Assembly: GCA_002401885.1 (NCBI GenBank)
Contig: NVUL01000017.1
Coordinates: forward strand, 1 to 44,265
Direction: 5' to 3'
Length of the DNA: 44,265 nt
From: SAR86 cluster bacterium
GTDB taxonomy: Bacteria; Pseudomonadota; Gammaproteobacteria; Pseudomonadales; Pseudohongiellaceae
Below the pieces are notes generated by a model. That model searched no databases. It was not told where the DNA came from and saw only the letters and a program-made list of their open reading frames with translations. Each line of letters opens with the position of its first letter. The stretch's first letter is position 1. The position numbers and the translations under genes were made by a program. Shown one piece after another: positions 26,395-35,103 of the stretch.

Positions 26395-29133
26395 CTACTG
26401 TGCTGTTGCGGTTTTTGAAAAATCGATCTCTGTATTCGCATCCTTCACACCAAACGTCGGTTTGAATGTGATTATCATCGCTGGGATCAAGAACAGATCG
26501 CAGAGTAGGGCGAAGAAAATCGCGATCGCCCCAAAGAATCCCATCTTGGCCATACCGAGGTGTCCTGAGAAGCTTAGCAATGCAAAGCTGAGCGCTAGGA
26601 TCATCGTTGTGAACATTACCGCCTGGCCGACGTCGCGAATTGTGCTGATTAACGCCTTACTGATGCTGCCAGTACGCGCTAAATCGATTCGATAGTGAGT
26701 CATGAAGTGAATCGTATCGTCCACGGCGATGCCGATGATGATAGGCGCAATCAATAATGTGTCAGCATCGAGTGGCAGGCCTAGCAGGCCCATGAGGCCA
26801 AAACTCAAGACTGCTGGAATCATATTCGGGATCATGGCGAGCAAGCCGCCCTGAAATGACCCTAGCGTCACTATCATGACGACACTGATGATACCCAGCG
26901 CCAGCAACAGGCTGGCGTACTGGGAACGGGCAAGATCATCCGCCATGCGCATCATCATCGCCATGCTGCCGGTAACGGTTACCTGTAATTCTGGGAATTC
27001 CGATTCGAGTCCGGCGAAGGTATCCGTAATTTCCTCTTCCATTTCTGTAAAGAAGGCTTGGTACTGGTAGGACCCTGCATTGTAAGCACTAATTGTAATA
27101 TGCGACTTGCTGTAGTCGTCCGACACTACTGCGCGGCGATCTTCTGGGTTGGAGCTGTTGAAGAGATAGAGCAGCTGCGAAACCATCAATCCGGAATCGG
27201 GAATGCGGTCAAAGGCAGGGTCATTATTGTTCATGACCTTGTTCGTTTCTTTCACGATATTTGCCAAAGAATTTGTGCGCGATACTTCGTTCGGGTATCT
27301 CGCCTCGATGCGGGTCTGTAATTCATCTACAGCCTGCAATAGTCTTGGGTTCATCATGCCATCAATGGCGTTCGTGTTGATGACAATTTCCATGCTCTGT
27401 GAGCCTGCCATGTTCTCATCCACCACGGCGTAGGCGCGCTGGATGATGGAATCTTCGCGCGTCAGTTCAGCCATATTGCTGTCGATGCGGATCTGACTCA
27501 TGCCGTAGAGGCAGGTAACAAAGATGCCACCGAAGATAGCCATGATGACATAGGGATAGCGTGCTGCTATGCCTGGCACCGCCTCGAGGATCGCTTTTTG
27601 CCAGTTGACAACCACGTAGGTAAGTAGGGTCACTAATGTTAGGTAGCCACCAATGGCTAGTCCTAAAAGCGCGAATATCGCGGTGAAGTAGACAGCGGCT
27701 ATGCCTAGCTTCGTATTCCTCTTCAGGCTATGCCAGCGCTTGCCTAACTTGTCCGCAAAGCTCGCATCCGCATTGGGGTTTCCTGGGTGCCATAGATCTA
27801 GCAGTATCGGCAGAAGCACGATGGTAAAGAAGAAGGCGAGGAGCACACCCACGGCAGATGTCCATCCGAATACTTGAATCATCGCGAGGTCGGATATCGT
27901 TAAGGCCATAACGCCACACATGGTGGTGATGGTGGTTACTAATAGGGCTAGGCCAGTCTTACGATAGGCATGAGAAAGCGCTATGTAGTGCTCTTCGCCT
28001 TCGCGGCGAAAGGTAAAATAGGCGCTCATTACGTGAACACAATCGGCAATGCCCACAGCGAAGATCAACATGATCGTGAGCGAGATCATCGTCGTCAAGA
28101 CGACACCCGTCCAGGCAGGAATGCCCCATGCCCAAGCGATACTTAGTAGGATTGTAACGAGTGGCCAGATAACTGCGCTGAATGAGCGGAACAGTATCCA
28201 TAGGAGGAGTGTAAAAATCAGTACCAGAATCATGCCGAGGACCTGCATCTCGCCGAGCATCTCGAGCATAAATTCCATGAGCGGAGGTGTGCCGACTGGA
28301 AAGAACTCGAAGTGTGTTTCGTACTTCTGGTAGATCGTCTTGGACATGACGTGGAAGGCGGTGTAGCCCATCATGTCTACAGCTTCGAAATCAATTTCCT
28401 GGACTTCTATATCTTCATTGAAATTTAGATCGAAGGTTTCATCGTCGCCGAAGGCGCCGAAGCTGTCATCGAGCGATACGTTGACGCCATCGACCGCCGA
28501 CACGAAACCCTCTACAGGCTTCGTGCCGAAGTCTGTCTGAATGAGTATGGCGCCGTATTCGGTATCCTCTGAATAGAAGGCAAGCAGGTAGTCTTCCTGG
28601 GAGAGGGCATTGCCGCGGATCAGTCCTAGCTCCTCATTCTCTTCCGGTAGCGCACTCGGCACCAAGCGATTTGAAAGCAGGCTATCTCCAATACTTTCCT
28701 GATAACGAAGATTGGCGATAGATCGAACCCGCCGAATATGGTTGAGTTCTTCCCAATCTAACGTAATGCCGTTCATGGTCTCGGGGTACTGACTTCGGTC
28801 CAACGACTGCCAGTTCCGTAGATCGTCTGTCAGCTGCTGTGCGGCCTCCATAGATTCTCTGGAGAATACATTTCCATCTTTCGCTCGATAAACGAGGAAT
28901 ACGGACTCGTCGCTGCCGAACTGTTCGCGAAACTCGTCGAGTGCTATGGCGGCGGGATCGGCGTCATCCAGGAAGCTGTCGGTGGTCATGTCCATCGTGG
29001 TACGGGTGTAGATGCCGTAGACCATGATTGAAGTCATAACAATCAGACCGGCGAGTACAAAACTCTTGTACTTCAGTACCTTGTAGGGTGCTTGAGCGAA
29101 TGCATCGGTAAGAGAAAGTAGGATTTTTTCCAT
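26395..29133 (-). CDS. MMPL/RND-family transporter with sterol-sensing-like domain
   Basis: The 912-residue inner-membrane protein has the RND layout: helix near residues 25-42, a periplasmic domain of ~230 residues, a cluster of five or six helices from ~290, then a repeat of this order. The paired motifs GIADCVHVMSAYFTFRREG and GIAVDDTIHFMTHYRIDLAR are the central charged helices (helix 4 and helix 10) that carry protons. Asp in both (IADC, AVDD) is retained. It is the first gene of the set and is followed by the LolA-like and DUF1302-like genes. MMPL proteins of this type export lipids or hopanoids; the substrate here is unknown. Confidence 0.92.
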   Translation of the reverse strand: MEKILLSLTDAFAQAPYKVLKYKSFVLAGLIVMTSIMVYGIYTRTTMDMTTDSFLDDADPAAIALDEFREQFGSDESVFLVYRAKDGNVFSRESMEAAQQLTDDLRNWQSLDRSQYPETMNGITLDWEELNHIRRVRSIANLRYQESIGDSLLSNRLVPSALPEENEELGLIRGNALSQEDYLLAFYSEDTEYGAILIQTDFGTKPVEGFVSAVDGVNVSLDDSFGAFGDDETFDLNFNEDIEVQEIDFEAVDMMGYTAFHVMSKTIYQKYETHFEFFPVGTPPLMEFMLEMLGEMQVLGMILVLIFTLLLWILFRSFSAVIWPLVTILLSIAWAWGIPAWTGVVLTTMISLTIMLIFAVGIADCVHVMSAYFTFRREGEEHYIALSHAYRKTGLALLVTTITTMCGVMALTISDLAMIQVFGWTSAVGVLLAFFFTIVLLPILLDLWHPGNPNADASFADKLGKRWHSLKRNTKLGIAAVYFTAIFALLGLAIGGYLTLVTLLTYVVVNWQKAILEAVPGIAARYPYVIMAIFGGIFVTCLYGMSQIRIDSNMAELTREDSIIQRAYAVVDENMAGSQSMEIVINTNAIDGMMNPRLLQAVDELQTRIEARYPNEVSRTNSLANIVKETNKVMNNNDPAFDRIPDSGLMVSQLLYLFNSSNPEDRRAVVSDDYSKSHITISAYNAGSYQYQAFFTEMEEEITDTFAGLESEFPELQVTVTGSMAMMMRMADDLARSQYASLLLALGIISVVMIVTLGSFQGGLLAMIPNMIPAVLSFGLMGLLGLPLDADTLLIAPIIIGIAVDDTIHFMTHYRIDLARTGSISKALISTIRDVGQAVMFTTMILALSFALLSFSGHLGMAKMGFFGAIAIFFALLCDLFLIPAMIITFKPTFGVKDANTEIDFSKTATAQ

Positions 29134-29135
29134 GG

Positions 29136-29330
29136 TTAGAACCCGAGATAGAGTATGTGTACACTTAAAATCAGAATTTCAATGTGCTGTGGCCTCGCAG
29201 CTAATCTTTTCTGAATCGCCTGAATTGGTCTTAATCTTGACCGATAAAGAGGTCGGTCAGAACTTGAATCTGGTTCATTGAAAGCGGCAATTTCTCGGTG
29301 CGCATTATCGCTCAGATTGGTGATTTTCAC
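29136..29330 (-). CDS. doubtful 64-residue ORF between sdpI and MMPL genes
   Basis: A GTG at 29330 overlaps the TAG stop of the SdpI gene and has GGAGG seven bases upstream, an excellent ribosome site. However, the GGAGG also encodes the SdpI C-terminus. The peptide is polar with a hydrophobic end (IEILILSVHILYLGF) and resembles no known family. It fills the gap before the MMPL gene, three bases from its start. Could be a real small membrane-associated protein or leader. Confidence 0.3.
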   Translation of the reverse strand: MKITNLSDNAHREIAAFNEPDSSSDRPLYRSRLRPIQAIQKRLAARPQHIEILILSVHILYLGF

Positions 29331-29992
29331 TAGCTGGCCTCCTTTTTATTTTCGCTGTTCCTCTCATTTTTGAGATAGAAGACGAATGAATAGATAGCGG
29401 CAACTACTAGCCAGCCTAGTCCTAAGGCTAGATTTAGCAGTAAAGAAGGCCAGTAGAGGCTAAGAGGTAGAAGTAGTAATCCGGATATGACCATCAGTCT
29501 ACCGGCGAAGCGATGGGTAGCGCGCCAGTTTTCCATAGACGCTACGGTCCAGGGTATGCGAATGCCAAAGATGAAATTTCTCTCAGTCTTGCCAATTACA
29601 TTTCCTGAAATGATCAGGAAACAGGCCATTCCAATGGCGAAATACTGATGAAAACTATCGGCATCACCTAAGCTCACCATCAATCCCACATGAGAGGCTA
29701 GTAACAGCAGGCCGGCACTAAAAACTATTATGTCCATTGCGCGCAGGCTATTCGTCATCGCGAATTTTTCGGGCGAGAAACGGATCATGAGATTGATCAC
29801 GACGATAGACACGGCATAAGACATCGGCATTATCAAGACCACCACCAGTTTAGGCATGTAGTTTCCCGCCACGCCTTCAAAGTTATATTGAGTGGGAATG
29901 GTTTCGGGCAGCCCGGGATACATAATTATCCCAATGACAACCATTGCGGCGAGACAGGCAAAACTCAAAGCATTGGCGATTATGAATTTCAT
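29330..29992 (-). CDS. sdpI: SdpI/YhfL-type (DUF1648) membrane protein
   Basis: The 220-residue membrane protein has six hydrophobic segments (FIIANALSFACLAAMVVIGI near residues 3-22, then near 50-70, 85-108, 117-135, 162-180 and 184-205). The DUF1648 opening PGLPETIPTQYNFEG and the late KTERNFIFGIRIPWTVASM are the SdpI signature. In Bacillus subtilis SdpI protects against the SDP cannibalism peptide and, with SdpR, forms a signal-receiving autorepressor pair. The same SdpR-SdpI gene order and a four-base overlap (29989-29992) are seen here. No toxin genes like sdpABC are visible in the window, so immunity to a self-made peptide is not supported; sensing membrane-active peptides is plausible. 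Confidence 0.85.
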   Translation of the reverse strand: MKFIIANALSFACLAAMVVIGIIMYPGLPETIPTQYNFEGVAGNYMPKLVVVLIMPMSYAVSIVVINLMIRFSPEKFAMTNSLRAMDIIVFSAGLLLLASHVGLMVSLGDADSFHQYFAIGMACFLIISGNVIGKTERNFIFGIRIPWTVASMENWRATHRFAGRLMVISGLLLLPLSLYWPSLLLNLALGLGWLVVAAIYSFVFYLKNERNSENKKEAS

Positions 29993-30264
29993 TTCTTAGT
30001 TTCCTTTTTTTCTTGAAAAAAGCTGATGACAAATTGCGCAGCATCATCGAAAACAGATGTGTTGATGGAATAGTGAATGCTCTGACCCTTTCGATTCGCT
30101 ATCACCAGGTCGGCGGCCTTTAGCTTGCTCAGATGATGGGACATGGAAGGGCCGCTAATATCGAAATGCTTGCCCAGCTCGCCGGCCGACATCTCGGCCT
30201 TCTTGAGAAGGTCGAGGATCTTGCGGCGGGTCGGATCCGATATGGCTTCGAGGACTAATTGCAT
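29989..30264 (-). CDS. sdpR: ArsR-family regulator, SdpR-like autorepressor
   Basis: This 91-residue winged-helix repressor has a textbook ArsR fold: EAISDPTRRKILDLLKKAEM, then the recognition helix FDISGPSMSHHLSKLKAADL and a beta-wing VIANRKGQSIHYSI. It lacks the metal-binding Cys box of arsenic sensors (no C-V-C), which fits the SdpR branch. AAGGAG lies six bases before the ATG. It overlaps SdpI by four bases. A 13-base inverted repeat sits immediately upstream and is the expected operator. It likely represses its own operon until its activity is blocked, in SdpR by sequestration at the membrane by ligand-bound SdpI. Confidence 0.9.
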   Translation of the reverse strand: MQLVLEAISDPTRRKILDLLKKAEMSAGELGKHFDISGPSMSHHLSKLKAADLVIANRKGQSIHYSINTSVFDDAAQFVISFFQEKKETKK

Positions 30265-30273
30265 GTGATCTCC

Positions 30274-30305
30274 TTAGATATTTAGAAAACTATCTAAATA
30301 TCTAA
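30274..30305 (-). promoter_or_regulatory. inverted-repeat operator of the sdpRI operon
   Basis: TTAGATATTTAGA (30274-30286) and TCTAAATATCTAA (30293-30305) are perfect 13-base inverted repeats around a six-base spacer. They lie immediately upstream of the ribosome site of the ArsR-family gene, where an autorepressor would bind. The repeat is AT-rich, as ArsR-type operators usually are. Dimer binding here is inference. Confidence 0.75.
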
Positions 30306-30389
30306 ATAAGGTCAAGCATTATTTCTTTGCACTATGGGAAATACCGCCCTCTGGATGAGGGCTAATCTGCTTGGAAGTCAGTGTTTCTG

Positions 30390-30704
30390 CTATCTCGGGC
30401 AGTTATAGACACCAAAATCTTGTTGCCCATTGTCGATGAGGGATTCCGGTACAACGGAGTTTCCACCCATGCGTCCAGCCTCGTTTCGGGCCAGGGTTAG
30501 AAGTTCTTCCTGCAGGCGTCCGCCACCACGTTCGACCGTCACAATCGAGTCTAAGGTTTTTGAGGTGGCGCGACCTATGCGTTCACAATTGCCGATGAGA
30601 TCGACACCGACAAGACTGACATTCTCACCCTCTGCAGTAAGTTGTACCCATGTACAGCCAGTTACTGCCGTTGCGGCAATCGCTGCCAATAGAAAATTCT
30701 TCAT
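30390..30704 (-). CDS. DUF4156 lipoprotein
   Basis: The 104-residue protein has a lipoprotein leader ending in TAVTGC, then a small conserved domain with CERIGR (disulfide Cys), the Gly-rich RGGGRLQEELLTLARNEAGRMGGNSVVP and a C-terminal DFGVYNCPR. This pattern fits the DUF4156 lipoproteins (about 100 residues), which are outer- or inner-membrane anchored; their role is unknown. AGGAG precedes the ATG. It has no co-directional neighbour on either side; the gap to the sdpR operator is about 80 bases. Confidence 0.85.
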   Translation of the reverse strand: MKNFLLAAIAATAVTGCTWVQLTAEGENVSLVGVDLIGNCERIGRATSKTLDSIVTVERGGGRLQEELLTLARNEAGRMGGNSVVPESLIDNGQQDFGVYNCPR

Positions 30705-30913
30705 GATTTAACTCCTAGTCTGTAAGAACTTGCCTTGGCGGAGTGCAAGAATTGAATTTGATGAGCCGAAGAGTCTGAGCCCTCGTAAGCATTCGATTCT
30801 AACAGCATTATTTAGCGCTGCCGAACTCAATCCTGCAACAGTGGCTGCTGGTACGGTGCGCACTGTGTGTGCTATTATTCACACCCGTTTCTGCCTGCTA
30901 TCGAGAGAGCGTT

Positions 30914-32311
30914 ATGGCTGCCCACTGCAGTGAACAACTTATCGAGTCTCTGAAGACCATCGTCGGGTCTGCCGGATTCCGCGAGGGTGCGGATATCGAG
31001 TCGAAGAACTATCAAGATGTGATGGGTGATAGATCGATTCCTCCCGCATTGCTGTTAAGACCCGAATCGACTGAGCAGGTGTCACAAATCCTCAAGACCT
31101 GTCACGCCGCGAATCAGCCGATCGCACCGCAAGGTGGTATGACCGGCCTAGTTTCCGCGGCCGCCCCACTCGAAGGAGAGATCTCCCTCAGCTTTGAGCG
31201 CATGAAGAAAGTAATCGAGGTAGATCCCTTTACTAGCTCTATGACGGTTGAGGCTGGTGCAGAGTTACAAACTATTCAAGAACAGGCAGATGCCCACGAC
31301 CTGTTGTTCCCTCTGGATCTTGGTGCGAGAGGCAGTTGCACCATAGGCGGCAACCTCTCCACGAATGCTGGAGGGAACCGCGTTATACGCTACGGGATGG
31401 CGCGAGATTTAGTAGTGGGACTGGAAGCGGTCTTGGCCGATGGCACGATTATCGATGGCCTGCACAAGCTGCGAAAGAACAATACAGGCTACGATCTAAA
31501 GCAACTCTTCATCGGCAGCGAGGGCACACTGGGTATTATTACCAGAGCAGTACTCAAGCTATCGCCGAAGCCTAGCAGTCAGGTTGTGGCGATGTGTGCA
31601 GTTAATGATTTTGCGAAGGTGGCGGATCTTTTGGTACACGTGCAGGCAGGTCTGGGCGCAAACCTTAGTGCGTTCGAAGTTATCTGGAACAATACCTACA
31701 AGCTTATCGATCAGCACGTGCCCCATGCTACCGTTCCAATGGATGATCACTACGGTTTCTATGTGCTGATAGAGAGTATGGGTTCGCACGCCGAGAAGGA
31801 CAGTGACCTTTTTCTCGAGGTCTTGTCGCAGGCAAGTGAGGCAAAATTAATCGAGGAGGTTATCGTAGCGGACTCGGACACGAAGATTAAGAATCTCTGG
31901 ACCGTGCGCGATGCGGCGGCTGAGGTCTATCCTGGCGTCGGCTATATGCATACCTATGACGTGAGCCTAAACGTTGACGACATGGGCTACTTCGGCGAAG
32001 AAGTTGAGAGCAGGCTCCGTGCTGAATGGCCCGATGCGATACTCGGCTTATTCGGGCACATTGGCGATGGCAATGTGCATATCATTATTCATGTGGGCCC
32101 CCAGACGCGAGATCTTCACCTGCAGATTGATGAAATCATCTATGGCTTAATACAGGAATTACACGGTGCGGTGTCAGCTGAACACGGTATCGGCTTAATG
32201 AAGAAACAGTTTCTAACCTACAGCAAGAGCGAGCCCGAAATTGCACTCATGAAGGCACTTAAACACACGATGGACCCGCAAGGCATACTCAATCCGGGCA
32301 GAGTGTTTTAA
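30914..32311 (+). CDS. FAD-binding 2-hydroxyacid dehydrogenase (GlcD/D2HGDH-like)
   Basis: The cytosolic or membrane-peripheral flavoenzyme has about 465 residues. FAD_binding_4 domain: PIAPQGGMTGLVSAAAPL (pyrophosphate loop) and RGSCTIGGNLSTNAGGNRVI (flavin contact). The C-terminal FAD-oxidase domain has the metal and substrate residues HIGDGNVHIIIH and SAEHGIGLMKKQFL, closing with MDPQGILNPGRVF. This combination is shared by D-lactate, glycolate and D-2-hydroxyglutarate dehydrogenases; the substrate cannot be picked from motifs alone. Start at 30914 is chosen because GAGAG precedes it and the extra 15 residues from an upstream ATG at 30869 look unconserved. Confidence 0.92.
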   Translation: MAAHCSEQLIESLKTIVGSAGFREGADIESKNYQDVMGDRSIPPALLLRPESTEQVSQILKTCHAANQPIAPQGGMTGLVSAAAPLEGEISLSFERMKKVIEVDPFTSSMTVEAGAELQTIQEQADAHDLLFPLDLGARGSCTIGGNLSTNAGGNRVIRYGMARDLVVGLEAVLADGTIIDGLHKLRKNNTGYDLKQLFIGSEGTLGIITRAVLKLSPKPSSQVVAMCAVNDFAKVADLLVHVQAGLGANLSAFEVIWNNTYKLIDQHVPHATVPMDDHYGFYVLIESMGSHAEKDSDLFLEVLSQASEAKLIEEVIVADSDTKIKNLWTVRDAAAEVYPGVGYMHTYDVSLNVDDMGYFGEEVESRLRAEWPDAILGLFGHIGDGNVHIIIHVGPQTRDLHLQIDEIIYGLIQELHGAVSAEHGIGLMKKQFLTYSKSEPEIALMKALKHTMDPQGILNPGRVF

Positions 32312-32382
32312 ACCCTGTGTAGCGATAACGCAGAATTAAACAATTTACAGAATAACTAGCATAAGCATTGGAGAAAAAAGAA

Positions 32383-33108
32383 ATGACTGGCAATAACTTA
32401 ACGGGCAAGAATGTAGTAATTATCGGTGGTACGGCAGGCATCGGACTTGCTGCTGCGCAGGCAGCTGCAGCAGCAGGCGCGAAGGTTTGGGCGGCAGGGC
32501 GCTCGGAAGGACATATAGAGGCCGCCAAGCAAGTCGCCAATGGCAGCTTCGAAGTACGGCAGGCAGATACGCACGATGCCGCCAGTCTCGAGGCCATATT
32601 CAAAGAGGTGGGCACTGTTGATCATCTGGTTTCAGCGGCAGTGGGTGGAGAACGAACTCTCAAGCCTTTCCTTGAGCAAACTGAAGATCAGTTCAAGGCT
32701 GCCTACGATAAGCTTTGGGGTTATGCCAAGGTTGTTAGAACTGGTGCTCCATATCTCGCAGAGGATGGCGCCATAACACTTGTTAGTGGTTCGCCTGCTC
32801 GCAAGATTAAGCCTGCCCAGTCTCCGTTAAGCTGTGTTGGTGCATCGGTTGAGAATTTAGTGCGTTGCCTCGCCGTAGAGATGGCGCCCGTGCGTGTCAA
32901 TGTAGTTTCACCAGGTACGGTAGATACAGCGATGTTTGATTGGATGGGTGATGAGAAGCAAGGCAAGCTGCAAGCGATGACGGCGTCTCACCTGATCAAA
33001 CGAGCGGGAACTCCCGAAGAAGTAGCCCAAGGTATTCTGTTCGTCATGCAAAATGGATTCGTTACTGGTACTACCATCGATGTTGATGGCGGTCGGATAC
33101 TGAGCTAA
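32383..33108 (+). CDS. SDR-family protein lacking the catalytic Tyr-Lys pair
   Basis: This 241-residue Rossmann protein has the NAD(P) motif IGGTAGIGLAAA near the N-terminus and ends with the usual tail TGTTIDVDGGR. The canonical Y-x-x-x-K pair is absent: the aligned segment reads LSCVGASVENLVRCLAVE, so Leu replaces Tyr and Gly replaces Lys. The catalytic Ser (LVSGS) is kept. It may be a pseudo-dehydrogenase or use another mechanism; similar Tyr/Lys-less SDRs occur in proteobacteria. Start at 32383 is supported by GGAG nine bases upstream; a TTG at 32368 is the alternative. It sits 71 bases after the FAD dehydrogenase gene, so the two may act together on a hydroxyacid. Confidence 0.88.
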   Translation: MTGNNLTGKNVVIIGGTAGIGLAAAQAAAAAGAKVWAAGRSEGHIEAAKQVANGSFEVRQADTHDAASLEAIFKEVGTVDHLVSAAVGGERTLKPFLEQTEDQFKAAYDKLWGYAKVVRTGAPYLAEDGAITLVSGSPARKIKPAQSPLSCVGASVENLVRCLAVEMAPVRVNVVSPGTVDTAMFDWMGDEKQGKLQAMTASHLIKRAGTPEEVAQGILFVMQNGFVTGTTIDVDGGRILS

Positions 33109-33187
33109 GTAACCGAGCTAGATTTACACAACGAACAACGAACAACGAGCCGAGACTAGTCCTTAAGATTGAATATGGTATTGATGC

Positions 33188-33901
33188 ATGAAAAATGAGC
33201 AGCAAGCAGTTAAGTCCAGCTTAGCCGATCCGGATATGGGGCTAATCGATTCGATCTATGCTCGGCATTCGGTGCGTGGCTATCTCGACAAAGAAGTGCC
33301 ACAGGATGTGATGGATCGAATCTTCGAGATTGCGCAGCAGTCGCCGTCCAACTGTAATGTGCAGCCATGGAAGGTCTATGTGGCTTCGGGTGAGTTAAAA
33401 GACCGCCTGAGAGAGCAAATGGTTGCAGCGACGGCCGGAGGAGTTACACCGAACCCCGACTACGCTTACCGGGGTGACTTCGCGGACGAGTACCGCACTC
33501 GGCAGATTGAATGCGCCGTCGCACTTTATTCTAAGATGGGCATAGGCAGAGGCGATAAAGAAGGGCGCATGCGCGCAGTACTGCGTAATTTCGAGTTCTT
33601 CGACGCGCCGCACATCGCATTTCTTGGGATGCACCCGGACTTTGGCACGACTGTTGCGATCGATGTAGGGATGTTCGCACAGTCTCTCATGTTAAGCATG
33701 GTGGCGTTTGGGCTACATAGTTGTCCTATGGGCACGATGCGTAACTATCCAGATATGGTGCGCGATGCCTTCGAAATCGAAGATGGTACAAAGATTCTAT
33801 TCGGTATAAGCTTTGGCTACGAAGATCCTTTCGTAGATGCGAACGAGACGCGCACTACTCGTGACGATATCTCTGCGAATATAGTATTCCGGTCTGATTG
33901 A
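33188..33901 (+). CDS. nitroreductase-family FMN oxidoreductase
   Basis: The 237-residue enzyme reduces nitroaromatics, quinones or enones with NAD(P)H and FMN. The FMN phosphate motif is clear (YARHSVRGYLDKEVP), followed by QQSPSNCNVQPWKVYVASG, a conserved substrate-side region. The second FMN-binding stretch LHSCPMGTMRNYPDMVR is near the C-terminus. It acts as a homodimer in the cytosol. It lies on the same strand as the SDR gene, 79 bases downstream, after a short run of ACGAACA repeats. The physiological substrate is unknown. Confidence 0.93.
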   Translation: MKNEQQAVKSSLADPDMGLIDSIYARHSVRGYLDKEVPQDVMDRIFEIAQQSPSNCNVQPWKVYVASGELKDRLREQMVAATAGGVTPNPDYAYRGDFADEYRTRQIECAVALYSKMGIGRGDKEGRMRAVLRNFEFFDAPHIAFLGMHPDFGTTVAIDVGMFAQSLMLSMVAFGLHSCPMGTMRNYPDMVRDAFEIEDGTKILFGISFGYEDPFVDANETRTTRDDISANIVFRSD

Positions 33902-33972
33902 GCTCTACTGTAAGTACTACTGAATAGGCACTATTAGAAGCAACTAAAATACGGGTTAAGAATTCCAATACC

Positions 33973-34461
33973 ATGAGCCTCAAACCTGTCATTCTCTTGT
34001 ACGATCTAAACAATACCTTAGTCGATGAGGCCGCAGCGCTAATTGGGCATACGGGTCTGTACACTACGATCAACACCTACAACGAAACCAACGCCAGTGA
34101 GGCGATTCACCAATACAATCGCTTGTTTGGTCTGGTTACGAACAAAATTTCCTGTGTGGTAACCGGTTGGAACCCTTATAAGAAGCCTAGGGATCAGTTT
34201 CTCTTTCAGCTACGCGGCGAAGAGAAACGCAGCCCGTTTCGCAGCTCTACTCCTGTGATTATTATTACCGAAGATCACCGCGGCGATCTGAAGTCATTGG
34301 CTTTGGATCCAACCGATGGTGGCGTGGCAGCCTATATGCACATGGATGATTTTCAGGATTCCATCGCAGATACCTTGCACAAGATTGTTTTTGGCAATCG
34401 TGCGCAAGAGTTGAACTCGGTGGCCTATGCACAGTTTTCCAGTCAGGAAGATTCTGACTAG
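33973..34461 (+). CDS. receiver-like protein with degenerate active site
   Basis: The 162-residue protein alternates beta strands and helices as CheY-like receivers do: LKPVILLYDLNNTLVDEA, KISCVVTGWNPYKKPRD, TPVIIITEDHRGD, then GGVAAYMHMDDFQDSIADTL. Strand 3, which should end in the phosphorylated Asp, instead carries VTGWNPYKK, and the conserved Lys after strand 5 is replaced by the YMHMDD segment. If the fold guess is right, it cannot be phosphorylated normally and is a pseudo-receiver. I am moderately unsure of the family. It follows the nitroreductase by 71 bases and has no kinase partner nearby. Confidence 0.7.
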   Translation: MSLKPVILLYDLNNTLVDEAAALIGHTGLYTTINTYNETNASEAIHQYNRLFGLVTNKISCVVTGWNPYKKPRDQFLFQLRGEEKRSPFRSSTPVIIITEDHRGDLKSLALDPTDGGVAAYMHMDDFQDSIADTLHKIVFGNRAQELNSVAYAQFSSQEDSD

Positions 34462-34487
34462 TCTCTACTAGCGAGCTTTTATTCACT

Positions 34488-34838
34488 ATGTCAGCCCATT
34501 TTTCATTCTCAAGAGTAAGATTTTCGATTGTATTTTCAGTTGTCTTTGTACTCTTTGGCTGTCAATCAAGCACGCCACCTGAATTCGGCATGGTTGACTG
34601 GTACTTAGCCAATGGATCAGGAAATAGTTTAACTTTGAATATTTACGACAAGGTCTGCGGTCGAAATCATTATCGCGTTCGAATCCCGCGTTCGTCAGAA
34701 ACTGCCATTTCGACTTGTGCGAACGAAGCAGGAAAGGCTGAAATCCGATACAGTAGAACGGCTGGATACAGTGTCTCTGAAAATCCCGTGCGGCATGATG
34801 TTGTAAACAGCAATCAATCATTACTTGTGGACTTGTAA
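34488..34838 (+). CDS. small lipoprotein, unknown function
   Basis: The 116-residue protein has a lipoprotein signal peptide (RFSIVFSVVFVLFGC, lipobox LFGC) and a short mature domain with two cysteines (KVCGRNHYRV and ISTCANEAGKAEIRYS) that may form a disulfide. No family recognised. The start has no strong ribosome site. It is 26 bases after the receiver-like gene on the same strand. The opposite-strand open frame here is a shadow. Confidence 0.65.
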   Translation: MSAHFSFSRVRFSIVFSVVFVLFGCQSSTPPEFGMVDWYLANGSGNSLTLNIYDKVCGRNHYRVRIPRSSETAISTCANEAGKAEIRYSRTAGYSVSENPVRHDVVNSNQSLLVDL

Positions 34839-35103
34839 AAAGGCGCTGCAAGCTAAAGGCGGCTATTCGGTAAACAGAGTAGACAAGCTGCTTTTTAGTT
34901 AGCAAAATCCCGTGGCCAAATTGGCTACTTCTTCGTTTTTCTCGCTCGATAGCTTCATCTAAATAATCGTAAGTCATTGATAATAAACAGCTAAAATCAT
35001 GGCCCGGAATTTGCTCTTATCTAGGCAACGAAGCTTCTAAGAGCATCGGCTATTCGGATGTCCAAGCAGCATAAAGGAATCCCGCGCAAAGAGGAGAATA
35101 ACT

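Noticed and set aside
26033..26695. 220-residue plus-strand open frame
   Set aside because: It runs antisense to the LolA-like and MMPL genes, both strongly supported; the peptide is Ser/Arg-rich and family-less.
33120..33150. short ACGAACA tandem repeat before the nitroreductase gene
   Set aside because: Only about two to three units; too short to treat as an iteron or CRISPR-like array.
34486..34977. 163-residue minus-strand open frame over the small lipoprotein gene
   Set aside because: It lies opposite a gene with a clear lipobox, has no recognisable domain and reads as compositional noise, rich in Arg, Gln and His.
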